From Elymus sibiricus (taxonomy: Eukaryota; Streptophyta; Magnoliopsida; Poales; Poaceae), in contig CM077665.1 of assembly GCA_039707655.1 (NCBI GenBank), positions 142,229,148 to 142,293,147 of the forward strand: 64,000 nucleotides of DNA, read 5' to 3'. The notes under the pieces were generated by a model. That model was not told the DNA's origin. It ran no database searches and saw only the letters and a list, made by a program, of their open reading frames with translations. How positions within the stretch are numbered: position 1 is the first letter of the stretch; every line of letters starts with the position of its first letter. The position numbers and the translations under genes are program-made. Shown here one piece after another: positions 45,679 through 56,444 of the stretch.

Positions 45679-46038
45679 AGTGAGGGATGCTTGGTAAGGT
45701 CACGGAGTGGCCTCTTATATAGCATCAGGGCTGGGTTACCTATTGCGGTGTGGGGGCAACCTATGTTGTCGGTTCTGCTCTATGGGGATCGGGGTCAATG
45801 ACACAGATATACATATCTCACAAAAAGTGACGTATTACTGTGGGTGTCGTCTGGGAGGTTTTTGGTAGCTACGCCCGGAATTTAATATGTAACCGAACGC
45901 CAAAAAATTATTTAGGCATGGATACTTGTGGTACTATTAAAATAATGGCATACAAGCAGTCTGCATTTTATTTATGGCAATACAAGGTCACACTATTACA
46001 TGGCATAGAATACTAAGACTCGGTACTACTCGAGTGAC

Positions 46039-46833
46039 TTAGTCTACCTCGTTAATATCTAGTCGAGCGTGCCTTGTGGACGTCGAGGCATCTCTTTGGG
46101 CTTCACCGTCGGGGTTTGCTGGATTAGGATGGGGTTGTGCAGGGTCGGGGTAGCGATGATGACCATCGCGGGGGTTGGTGGTCACAATCCCGTTGGAGCA
46201 TGTCCCCAAAAGGCGACGAAGCTCCTCCGGGGATACAAATGCATTCCGGTCGGTTGCAGGGGCAGGCCTCGAAGACTCGAGCGGTCGTCCGAATAGCACG
46301 ACGGGGTTGTTGGCGTCGCGCGCCACTTCTCTTCTTGCCGGGGCTCGGCGAGCAAGTTCTCCACGAGCTGCGATCAGATCAAGGGTGACCTGATCGAATA
46401 GTGCCTCTAGTGCGCTGAGGTAGCGCACAAGATGCAGCAGGGCAGGGTCCGTCTCGTGGTCTCCGTTGGCAACCTGGGGTAGCCTACTATACCCGTCACG
46501 ACTGGGGTAATAATAGAACGAGTGGCAGTTAACTCTTGGCGACAAGTGCCGGAGTTGAACTATAGCCTCCCGAGCTGCTAGCTGGATGGCTTGTGGCTCA
46601 AAGGACGTTGACCTTCCGATGAACCTGTAGGGGCGCTCTGGCGATATACCCCTGCCGTAGATGTGCACCGTGGCCTAGAAGTGACGATTCTCAGCACTCG
46701 TGCCCTCCTGGTACACAAGATATTCTGGGGGCTCTTCTAATGCAAAGGCACGACGGGTGAGGTTGGCTAGGATGGTTACAAAACCTCCAAGGTTGGTTGC
46801 TAGGGTCTCGTTGTGAACAATGGCGCCAGGCAT
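46039..46833 (-). pseudogene. LARD ORF1: paralogue of ORF2, one nonsense codon
   Basis: The frame runs from ATG 46833 (MPGAIVHNETLATNLGG) to the stop at 46039, with one TAG at 46675-46677. Motifs: ATVHIYGRG, PYRFIGRSTS, QAIQLAAREAIVQLRHL, FYYYPSRDG, DPALLHLVRYLSALEAL, then an Arg-rich helix (ARGELARRAPARREVA) and a Pro-rich tail. It is the first ORF after the PBS, the place of gag in a normal element. A nucleic-acid-binding packaging role is an inference from position and the basic region. Confidence 0.55.
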
Positions 46834-47134
46834 CTTTGCTTGGTTTAGGATAGTTGGCTGTGATGTGCTGGTTTTGGGCAAACATTTCCTTTTATAGAAA
46901 AAGAAAACGGAGTCTTCCTTCACACGCTTGCGAATGGGACCATTTAGGTGTCGGTCACGGCGCGTGATCGATTGGCTAGGCTTGATAGGTTGGGCACCGA
47001 CCGTCGAAAGGTGTCGGGGTCACTGTGTGGGCTATCGGATAGGATAGGCTTGGTTGTGGTTAGGTTAAGGTCTGGTGGGTGGTAACTTAGGTTTTATTGA
47101 CCCGGCTAAGATAGGATTAGCCAATGGTCAGCAT

Positions 47135-47146
47135 GCTCTGATACCA
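47135..47146 (-). promoter_or_regulatory. LARD primer-binding site (initiator tRNA-Met type)
   Basis: TGGTATCAGAGC on the minus strand, four bases from the 5' LTR edge at 47151. This fixes the element's orientation. Confidence 0.85.
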
Positions 47147-47150
47147 AGGT

Positions 47151-49660
47151 TGTCAGGACCGGTTTTCCAGGATATTAATTTCCCAGCAAATGGTCCTTGT
47201 GCTCACCAGCCCCAGGATTACTGTTAGCTGATGAGACACATTCTTGATACAGAAATTCCAAGCAAAATTACAAAATCTGAAGTACAAGACCATTATGGTC
47301 TATGAGTAGAACAAAAGGTTTCTAGTGGTTGGTGGCGGAAGCGGTTCGGGGTCATCACAGTCTATGGGACTCCATTTCCCACAGGAACAGCTGACTTGGA
47401 TAACTCCTATCTTCGTGTGGCTGCTATCTTCGATGCCTAGGCTCCGGGGCTGTTGACATTTCGCTTCTCTCCAAGCAGGAAATCTGGCCAAGACAATAGC
47501 CAGGGACAAGCCAGTGAGTACTTTGAATGTACTCGCAAACATAATGAAAACACATATAACATAGCAGGTGGTATTCATACACTGAAATAATCCATGATCA
47601 CTTAACCTGCCACAAAATAAAATTTATGAAGCACGCAAGCAGGTCATTCATATTAAACATGACTAAGTAATCAGAGAATAAAAATAAACCGATCGGTTGT
47701 CTGAAGCGACGCCTCGAAAGGATAATAATATAAGGCATGCCTCAGTCGGGCGTCTGAGCAACGCCACATAAAGGGCTTATAAGGAAATTAAATAACATAC
47801 ATGCCGCAGTCGGGCATCTGTGCGACGCCACATAAGGGCTTATAAGGAAATTAAATAACATACATGCCGCAGTCGGGCGTCTGTGCGACACCACATAAAG
47901 GGCTTATAAGGAAAATAAACACAAGCGTGCCACAGTCGGGCGTTTGAGCGACGCCACATAAAGGGCTTATAAAGTAATAATCATGATGAATATCCAGGAG
48001 GTAGAACCATCCCAGGGATACTCAATAATACAAATAATGTTAATGGTTAGTCCACAATAATAATAATCATAATCATCATTCGTCATACGTCATCATCAAT
48101 ACTCTGGTCTGAGAAGTTTTCCTCCGAAGCTCGACACTAAGACCGACACTTGACCCATCCCAGACTGTAGTCCTTAACCGCGGACACGGCTATTCGAATA
48201 GATATAAACTCTGCAGAGGGTGTACTCTTTACCCACGAGTAACGGATTCCTTTAGTCCACCGGGACTAATTCCGCTTACGGTCTTTGAATTGAAAACACA
48301 CCTGACCCGCACACACCAGCTTAACTTACCGGTGCCTGGAATCACCCACGACACTCGTTAAGGAAAACTCTAAGTGGGGAGGCTACAACATCGATTAGCA
48401 TGGGATCACAACATTTATACCACGCGCAAAACAGGGGAGCTACCCCCTCGGTCCCAACTGGAAACACCCATGCCCCCGGACCGAGTGACATGCCTACCAG
48501 GGGCCACTGGTATCTTTCACTATGGCCTCTCTGTATGGTGTGTGCTAATAAAGGGGTTGACAACTTACTGAACCGTACCCTGCCTGCAGCAGGGACAAGT
48601 GGTAGCACGGAACAAGTATGGGGGGTTACTGGCACAAGACTCGATCTACGGTCGACTCAGGAGGTTATGTGTTCCCTACATTATTAGCACAACAAATATA
48701 TTCCATATCCTTAGACAGAATCACCACTCATCATACCTTACCATGCATTACTGACCATACACGTCCCAACGTAATGTCAGTATCAAGCTCGTGTCTACCG
48801 AGACAGAGACTTCTCTGGATTCCTTCCGGTAGGCATGAAAGGCACAAGAGGGTGAATACTGTCACAAGCATTTTAATTCCAACAGCAAGGAATTTCCATC
48901 ATGCACTCAAGAGCATGATCACAATATCACATGAAATAATGCATGCTTCAAGTCAACTCGGTGTTGTAGTCACATCAAACAACACACAACAAATATTATA
49001 CCATGGTTCAGAATGCTTGCCTTCAATGTGTAGGTAGGAAGGAGCACTCCAGAAACTTTTGAAAGTTTTTATGTTCCCTCCAAATCCCTATTTGAAAATA
49101 TTCTAATTAACACACAATTTAAAAACAGTACAAAAAAGTTGTTTGGAAAATTTTGAAATAAATATGAAAATAAACTAGGTGAAATTTTAGAGAGGTGGGA
49201 AAGAGAATCAATTCAAGTTGATTTTTATTTTAGAAGTTATAGCCAGTCAAAGATTGGTCAAAATTCTGATTTAAAATAAAACAGATAAAAGAAAATGTTT
49301 CAGACGAAATACGCTTTCGAGAGGGAGAGACGTACTTCCGGGTTTACGCTTTCATTTAAGCCAGCGCGGGCCGTCGCTGGGTCGGTGACAGTGGGGCCAT
49401 CGGGCCCACTGGTCAGGTTTGACCAGTTGCCCGCGCCTCCTTCCTCCGGCCGAGCGGAGGCAGGGCTCCGGCGACCAACGCCGGCGATTGGCGACTCCCC
49501 ACGAGGCTCCGACGACGGGAAAGGGTTCACCGCACTAGGACGATCCTCCCGGTGGTCGAGAGGGTCGCGAAGGCGAAGGGGGTCGCCGGTGGCGAGCTGC
49601 AAGGCGGGCGGTGGCTTCAGGTTGGTTTGGGATTCGGCCCTACGGTGGCTCACAGTCGAG
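47151..49660 (-). repeat. LARD 5' LTR, truncated
   Basis: Aligns to 39737-42235 of the 3' LTR with few differences and one extra ATCTTCGATG-like 12-base duplication near 47425. Similarity stops abruptly after CACAGTCGAG at 49660, so about 1.5 kb of LTR (its promoter-side part) is missing. The 63-bp minisatellite is at 47695-47975. Confidence 0.88.
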
Positions 49661-49698
49661 CGTACAGGCAGGTTTAACCATATATGGCATTTATTTTT

Positions 49699-49912
49699 GC
49701 CGGGTCACAAGGGTGAGAAAGCTAAACTCGATGAGTTGGAAGCCCCCAGGTGCCCAAAATATTGTGGCGTTTATTTTGCCGGGTCACAAGGGTGAGAATC
49801 TAAACTCGATGAGTTGGAAGCCCCCAGGTGCCCAAAATATTGTGGCGTTATATTGCCGGGTCACAAGGGTGAGAAAGCTAAACTCGATGAGTTGGAAGCC
49901 CCCAGGTGCCTG
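49699..49912. repeat. 78-bp tandem repeat, three copies
   Basis: Each copy starts GCCGGGTCACAAGGGTGAG and includes GATGAGTTGGAAGCCCCCAG. Copies start at 49699, 49778 and 49855. It is in non-coding sequence of gypsy C. Confidence 0.9.
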
Positions 49913-50159
49913 TTGTTTTGAAAAAGAAAGACTCGAGCTCAATTTGTAGGGTGGAACGGCTAAAAATGCCGGCTTTGTTTATACTCGAAACATAAAGAAG
50001 TATACACAGAATTTGCAAGGGGGGAGAAATTGCAAAAAAGGGGGCCGGCGGTTTTAAGTATAATAAGGCCATAGGTGTTCTATAGCCGGCCTATTTTCTT
50101 CTTGGAGGTATAGATTTCTTTTCTCGTAAAACCCTCCAGAGTATTTTCTTTCTTCAGGG

Positions 50160-52129
50160 GTTCAGGTACTAATGGTACTGGCCGTTATTCAGCTGCTTGG
50201 GGTTACTTTGGAATCCTCTCTAGTTATTATGAAGATTGCCCTGGCTAGGATGCTGCCCATTGCCATGATTTCCCTATTGTTGAAAACCAGCCCCCGAGCC
50301 GCCTTGTTACCCGCCAGGTACGTGCTGACCCGGGTGTCCGCCACCATTACCTCCGGGGTTATTTTGGAAAGCCTGGTTACGGAACTATTGCATGATGTAA
50401 CAATTTTCCCACGAGTGGGTAGCCGGCTTATCTTGAGTGATGTGCTTAGGACAAGGTGCTTTAAGAGCCTCTTCATAGTTGCAAGGCTTGTTCCCGTTGT
50501 AAGCCCCTCTGAAGCGACCATTGTGGCGCTGGTTTTTGAAACCAGTGCTAGTATTGGCAACGAAGTCTGGTCCGCCATCGGGCTGCTTCCGCTTGTTGTT
50601 TTGAGCCCCTTGGCTACCACCGTGACCATGCTAACCCTTTCCTCCTTCAGCTTTCTTGCCTTTACTGGTCTTGTCCTCATCCGAGACGGGATCCTTCGTG
50701 CTATCCGATTCGGCATATCTGGTTAGGATGTCCATTAAGTCGCCCATATCTTGTACCTTTCGTTTGAGCCGTCTAAGCTTCTGAACCAACGGCTGGAAGT
50801 GACAGTTCTTTCCCAAAATTAGGACCGCTTGAGCTGCCGTGATGCTATCTGACGAGTGTTTAATCTCCGCGACCCGGCGGGTCCAGTGGTGGGCCGACTC
50901 GAACACTCGCTGAACGCAATGCTGTAGGTCTACGATTGTCATGGGCTTCTTGCAGGTTCCTTGGAAATTCTTGATGAACCGCTCCTTCAACTCTGCCCCA
51001 CGTATTGATGGAGTTGGGTGGCAAATTTTTCAGCCACGTCCGAGCCGGTCCCTCCAGCATCATGGTTAAATACTTGGCGCATACAACATCACTGACATCC
51101 AGCATATCCATCGCCAACTCGTAGCTTTCGATCCAGGATGATGTCTCAAGATCCGTCGTGTAGTTTGGCACCTTACGGGGCCCTTTGAAGTCTTTTGGCA
51201 TGCGCTCTGCGCGGAGTTCTGGGGATAAGCATGGTATCCCGATTGTCCTACTGTTAGTCCCAGCCCCCAGACTCATCGGTTGAGGGTGAAGCTGCTGAAT
51301 TGCCTCTGCTGCTGCTTCCGCCTCTGCCTGTCGTGCGCCCCTGGATGCATCAACATCCACCTGGGCGTCTGACAGCATGGGCCGGGTTGGGGAAACCTGA
51401 GGCTGTTGCCTATGCCCACTGCTGGAAACGACCGGAGACTCCACATGGCGGCCCTTGCTAATGTAGGGAGTGGAATGCATCTGATCCCGGCTGTGCGAAT
51501 ACTGTGCCTGCTGTACCACGGCTATCTTCAGTATCTCAATGGCGCTTCTAGCTTCAACCTCAATGGGGGAGTTTCCGTTAATGGGCAACGCTTCCAAATT
51601 CTGGGCTGCTGCTAGATGTTATCAACAGGGTTGGAAAAATGACCCAGTGGAGTCTGGAATCGTCAGGGTGGGGAGTGTGCCGGCGGTGGTTGAGCCGGTT
51701 CCTTTTGCCGATTTCCAAATGGTTGAACGGTTCCTGGTGTCTGGTGTGGGGTAGTAAAAAGCTGTTGTGGCTCAAGGTTCGGTGGGAGCCCGCGGTGACG
51801 TCTTCTCTCATAAACCGCCTCTGATGGTTCTTCTGAACTCCCAACCGCCAAGCCTCGGTCTTAAGGTGCTTTGTCTCTTGATGTATACGAGCCTGTAACT
51901 CTGCCAGTCGTGCGTTTTCAGCGTCAATCTCCTTCTGCACCTCGACTATCTGGCTACGCAGTTTGATCAATTCTACATTGTGCTCTTCCTGATTCTCTAC
52001 GGTAACTGGGGTTTCCACGAGTTTCGCCATCTCAACCATGAGATCGTTCATGGCTTGAGCCGGTGTTTTAGTTGACCCGCTGGAATCCCCAGAAGCGGCT
52101 GGATGGGGAACCGTAGTGGCTTCTGCCAT
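50160..52129 (-). pseudogene. Gypsy C gag, frameshifted
   Basis: The start is ATG 52129 (MAEATTVPHPAASG), with a coiled coil (ELIKLRSQIVEVQKEID, then ENARLAELQARIHQE). The frame shifts between 51820 and 51600. The core (DFKGPRKVPNYTTDLE, SWIESYELAMDMLDVSD, EGPARTWLKNLPPNSI) is at 50990-51597. It shifts again near 50990 to ERFIKNFQGTCKKPMT and RVAEIKHSSDSITAAQ. A CCHC-like stretch (CPKHITQDKPATHSWENC) lies near 50430-50480, after a stop at about 50630. Gag would form the particle core. Unrelated long frames on the plus strand here are shadows. Confidence 0.8.
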
Positions 52130-52599
52130 GTAGACGACGACTTGGCGCGGCGACTCGTCGTATTACCCGGGAGACTCATCTTCCAGTGAGCCCCCAAACC
52201 TGCCGTCATAAAGAGGAAAGATTGACTCTGTATCTCCTGTGGATGACCCACCGTCCGAGTTGACGAGGGCGTTCTCGCTGGAAGCCGGTTCGTCTGAAAG
52301 ACTGACTCCTTGCGTGAAACCGACGAAGACGTGACGACGGCCGCCCTGGCACTGGTCGGCTTGGGCGCGCCGAGCCGTTTCGTCGAGGTTGGTGTAGATG
52401 CCCGACTCGGGGGTCTCCAGATCGATCTTTGCGATGCGAACTCGAAACCCGCGTTCGATCGAGTCAGCCTTAGCGCTCCAATCTGGCTCATTGACATAGA
52501 TCTTGTCGCGGCGGCTCTTGATCATCTGATCAACCGCAAACTTCCAAAATCCTGGAAAGGTTCCCTTCGAAAACTCAACTCCACCGGGCGAAGGCCCCA

Positions 52600-52611
52600 C
52601 GGTGGGCGCCA
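52600..52611 (-). promoter_or_regulatory. Gypsy C primer-binding site
   Basis: TGGCGCCCACCG on the minus strand, two bases inside the LTR edge (ACCACGACA). Confidence 0.65.
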
Positions 52612-52613
52612 AC

Positions 52614-52945
52614 TGTCGTGGTTTTGTCAACCTGGCAGATGTCCTCGTAACATGACTTAGGTGTGAGGCCATCGCCGTGAGGTGGCGACTCGAAGGGGTT
52701 GAATGAGAGAGAGGGAGAGAGAGAAAGAGTCGGGTTTACCCAGGTTCGGCCCCTCCGTTGGAGGTAATAGCCTACGTCATGCTTATGTGTATTTGATGGA
52801 TGGATCTCGATTACAAGGGTGTTGAATTGCTAACCTAGCCATCGAGAGATTGGAACCTGACCCTTCGGTCCTAGGGGCCTGCCTTTATATACAGGTCAAG
52901 GCCCTTGCTCGCCTGCCGGCGGCTCGTGCCCTGATGATTTTTCCT
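52614..52945 (-). repeat. Gypsy C 5' LTR, partial
   Basis: Starts TGTCGTGG in plus reading, contains TTTACCCAGGTTCGG (52735-52749) and a minus-strand TATATAAAGGC near 52885. It ends where gypsy D sequence begins (about 52930-52970). Confidence 0.65.
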
Positions 52946-52949
52946 TTGC

Positions 52950-54331
52950 TTGGTGACCCGGAATGCCGCCGTGCTGAGGATGAGGAGGAAGAAGGCGGGC
53001 GTCAAAACGAAAGCGCCTTCCGATGCACCGCCCGCTCCTGTCATCCTGCCATCGCTTGTCAAGGCGTCTGCCGCCGTGGGGGTGGGGGCTCGCGAGGCGA
53101 CCCTCCTGGTCACCGCCACGGAGCCCCCTGAGCCCCCGATGCGCGTTGGTGCTGCCGCTCCTACTTTTGGGGGCGCGTCGGTGTCGCTGCCCCGGGAGCC
53201 AGCCCCCGAGGGCCAGCTGCCTTCAGACTCGTCTACATCCACCTTACCTGTGGTTGTGGCGCAGCATCCTGTGCTTCCTGCTCCTCGTGCTTCCACCACC
53301 CCGGGGGTGTCTCCTGTGATGGCACAGGTGACTCCTCTTGACGAGGCCTCGGTGTCCGCATTGCACAGCCTTGGCGTCCTGGACGGGGCCTACACCGCTC
53401 TGGGTCAGGTTCGAGATGCCCTCGGGGGAGCCAACGATCGCCTCGTGAGTGGGCGCTTGGGGCTGCTCTCCGGGTGGCTCCAGGCCGATGCCTCTGAGGT
53501 GGCGGTTTGGGGCCAGGCCAAAGCCACCGCGGCGGAGAGCGAGAAGGAGGCCGCGTCAGCCAAGGCAGCCCGCGAGGCGGCACTGACCGACGCGGCGTCT
53601 GCTGTAAGGCGTTGTGACGAAGTAGAGGCCTGCTTGAAGGTTCTTCAGGAGGAGAAGTCCGTGCTTGCTAAACAGCTGCGTCAGCCGGGGGAAGCCTTCA
53701 AAACCCGCGAGGCCAAGCTTGCCGCTCGGGACTCTGAGCTGTCCCAGGCGGCGGCCAGCCAGGCCACGGAGCAAGAGCGCCTGGACGTGCGGGAGAGGGA
53801 AGCTACTGCGGAGAAGGCCCGGCTTGACACCAGGGAGAAGGCTCTCACCGTAGACGAGGAGAAGAAGGCTGCGGAGCTCAACGCCTTTCCCTCCGTCGAG
53901 CTCAGGCTTCACCAAGCGCTCCACTCCCTCTGCCGGGTTGGGTTTTCGGAGCCCCTGGCGGCTCCGGAGAGCGGCTTCGCGGGGCTCGCTTCAAAGCTCG
54001 CCGAGGCGCTAGAAGGCGCCGTTGTCAAGGTGGAGGGGGTCTTCGAGAGCGAGTGCCGCGACCTCTTTTCTGAGGTCATGACGCGCGTCTTCACCTTCGC
54101 GAGCCGGGGTTTATCTTCGACTCCGTGATCCGCCCGGTTGCTCCCGAGGTCCGCACCAGCGCTGTGGTGGCAGTGAAGGGCGCTGTGGGGGCACTGGTGA
54201 AGAAGATCACCTGCGTCACCATTCCTCCGCCTCCTGAAGCTGCAAGGGTTAGCAGCGAAGAAGACGACACCAGCGATGTCGACGACGAGTTCCCCGCGGC
54301 CGGGACGAGTGGTGGCGGTGGCTCCTCCTAA
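52950..54331 (+). pseudogene. Gypsy D antisense ORF, C-terminal part
   Basis: The first 392 codons are open (52950-54128): a Pro/Ala/Val-rich linker, then a long coiled coil (WGQAKATAAESEKEAASAK, EEKSVLAKQLRQPGE, ARDSELSQAAASQATEQ) and a globular end (ELRLHQALHSLCRVGF, VFESECRDLFSEVM). A frameshift near 54110 moves the last part (IRPVAPEVRTSAVVAVKG, then an acidic Ser/Gly tail) to another frame ending 54331. The N-terminal domain of this ORF class is absent, so the join at about 52945 truncated it. Role unknown. Confidence 0.65.
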
Positions 54332-54482
54332 TTACTCCTCCTTGTTCCTTTCCTGCAATGTTCATCATGCCTCGCGGAGGCGTTAGACTTGTTTGTATTT
54401 GCGAAAACTTTTAATGCTTGTAATAACTGTTGAACTGTGTGATTGCTTTCTTCGCCTTGTTTCCTTCCTGCTTGCTGTGATG
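54332..54482. other. 3' flank of the gypsy D antisense ORF
   Basis: AT-rich short spacer leading into tandem repeats. No gene. Confidence 0.4.
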
Positions 54483-55025
54483 CTCTGCGTTGGCAGGGCC
54501 CGGCCCCGCGCATACCTCAGCTGCCTTTGGGCCGTCCGGATCACCAGGACGGTGCCAAGGGGTGAGGGGCTACAGGACCAGTGAGGCTCTTGAGTCGCGA
54601 TGCTCAGGAGTCCCCCTTGACGTGCGAGCAGCCCTCATGAAGGGAACATGGTGAAGACTGGGTTAACTTGGGAATTCTGAACACCTTGCGCTCTGCGTCG
54701 GCAGGGCCCGGCCCCGCGCATACCTCAGCCGCCGTTGGACCGTCCGGATGACCAGGACGGTACCAAGGGGTGAGGTGCTACGTGGCCAGTGAGGCTCTTG
54801 AGTCGCGATGCTCAGGAGTCCCCCTTAACGTACGAGCTCAAGCGTCCTCCTTTGGGGTTTTGAGCGCTTTGAGCTCTGCATCGGCAGGGCCCGGCCCCGC
54901 GCATACATCAGCCACCGTTGGGCCGTCCGGATCACCAGGACGGTGCCAAGGGGTGAGGGGCTACGTGGCGAATGAGGCTCCTGAGTCGCGATGCTCAGGA
55001 GTCCCCCTTGACGTACGAGCGGCTC
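54483..55025. repeat. Tandem repeat, about 185-210 bp, three copies
   Basis: Units start at 54483, 54691 and 54874, each with GGCAGGGCCCGGCCCCGCGC, CACCAGGACGGT and GAGTCGCGATGCTCAGGAGT in order. Unit length varies by short indels. Confidence 0.9.
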
Positions 55026-55240
55026 CCATACCTTTCCTCGCCAGCTTTTCCTGAGAGGGGCGCGTGAAGACCAGATTTGGCAGACCCGGGGAGGTGGCGT
55101 GTACTAGGCTTGGCCCGGTAGCAGCCCCCATGCAGCCCCCTCACGCGAACATCTCAGGGAATGCAGCGAGACGGGGCTGCAAGGAGCCTTCCTGAGGTTG
55201 GATGCGGCCGCTGGGGCGCCCTCAATTGTTTATCCCCAGC

Positions 55241-55460
55241 GCGGAGCATAGGGCTTCCACATTGCATGGGCATAGTTATTGGTGGACCGTGTTGTCCGCC
55301 AGCACGGGGCATGGGGCTTCCACATTGCGTGGGCATAGTCATTGATGGACCGTGTTGTCCGCCAGCACGGGGCATGGGGCTTCCACATTGCATGGGCATA
55401 GTCATTTGTGGACCGTGTTGTCCGCCAGCGCGGAGCATGGGGCTTCCACGTTGCGTGGGA
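55241..55460. repeat. 63-bp tandem repeat, about three and a half copies
   Basis: Units carry GGGCTTCCACATTGC, GTGGACCGTGTTGTCCGCC and GGCATG. The period is a multiple of three, so frames stay open on both strands, which explains the repetitive ORFs there. Confidence 0.9.
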
Positions 55461-56059
55461 ATGGGGGGGCCCTGGCTCCTGAGCCCCCCGGGCGTGTATA
55501 GCCCATCGAGTTCGTACGCGTGGCTGGCACGGTAGAACTGGGAGGTGTATTTGGGAACTCGTGAGGGCGCTCTGGCCTCGCGAGGCCCTACCTCAAAGGC
55601 GGTTTGCGCCTGAGTCTTCTTGTAGATAGCGCCGTCTGAGGTCCTGTAAACTTTGAGAAACCTGTGCCGAATGCATTTCCAAGGGCACGCGCATAGACAT
55701 CGTGCCGGCCCTTAATCATGAGGCAGTCGAATGCAGGATTATTAGGGCGCGGCCCAGTACCGGCATGATGGATCATTAGGAAATAGATAATATGCAAGAA
55801 AGGTAATGAAATATGCATAAATGGGGCGGTTGCAGGGGTGTGCCCTGATCGCCTGAGGATAACGCAGCCCGATGGGCGCCCTCAAACTCAGTAAACCAAA
55901 AAGTTACCTGGCACGAACCAAAAAATCACCTGGCAGTCATGCCGCTGAAGAGTTGAAGCTGCCGTCGTAGCCTGATCTTGTACCTCCGTGAGCATGACCC
56001 TCACGAGCCCGTCGTCACCCGGGGCTCAGGACCCCTGCTCGGTCCGGGCATCTCCTCCA
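55461..56059. other. Spacer in gypsy D
   Basis: Mixed GC and AT sequence without a recognised domain. This is where integrase and RNase H would be expected. Confidence 0.4.
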
Positions 56060-56330
56060 ACTCTCCCCGCGCCTCGCCCGGCAAGGTATGAGCATGGCCT
56101 GGGCAAGGCGCTGGAACGTGGCGCCTACGTTCGCCAGGCCGAAGGGCATGCGGATGTGGTTGTGCGGGTAGACCCATCCGCGATGGGCGCGCGTCGACCA
56201 GAAGAGGTCCTGGAGTGCGGCCCTGTTGATTGCGAGCGTATTGACGCAGACGTGCGGCTTGTCGACCGGGCCAACGATGGCGGCTGCGCTTGGTGGTGTA
56301 GGGCAGCTCCCGCCTCGCATGGCCTGTGCC
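56060..56330 (-). pseudogene. Gypsy D reverse transcriptase fragment
   Basis: The minus frame reads KPHVCVNTLAINRAAL and, after a short diverged stretch, MPFGLANVGATFQRLAQAML, the conserved RT block between the fingers and the active site. The intervening part looks deleted and the YxDD region is absent. Confidence 0.7.
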
Positions 56331-56444
56331 TCCTGAAGCTCCTTGATCGCTCTGATGATGGACTCTTGCGAGCTCGACGCCTCGCGCCGTGCTCCTGTCT
56401 CAGGCAGATGCGCGTCAGCACGCGCCTTCAGGTTGTGCCCGAGC

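Larger units (their letters stand above)
39737..49660 (-). mobile_element. LARD-like non-autonomous LTR retrotransposon with 4-kb LTRs
   Basis: The 3' LTR is 39737-43730 (3994 bp), the internal region 43731-47150 (3420 bp), the PBS 47135-47146 (minus), and a truncated 5' LTR 47151-49660. Very long LTRs around a short internal region without protease, RT or integrase match the published large retrotransposon derivatives of barley relatives. The internal region is not empty: it holds two related minus-strand ORFs and a plus-strand small ORF. Confidence 0.8.
49661..52945 (-). mobile_element. Gypsy C: gag-only remnant with partial 5' LTR
   Basis: Minus-strand element: LTR piece 52614-52945, PBS 52600-52611, gag pseudogene 50160-52129, then tandem repeats at 49699-49912 and an abrupt join to the LARD LTR at 49660. 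No pol domain was found. Confidence 0.75.

Noticed and set aside
48400..49037. ORFs in the LARD LTRs (also 40916-41506)
   Set aside because: They lie in LTR sequence, differ between the two LTR copies by stops and frame, and show no domain.
49295..49795. 166-residue ORF crossing the LARD/gypsy C junction
   Set aside because: Chance fusion of LTR and tandem-repeat sequence across a recombination point.
50172..50726. 184-residue plus-strand ORF with hydrophobic content
   Set aside because: Complement of the gypsy C gag nucleocapsid region, whose minus-strand frame has a recognisable CCHC-like block.
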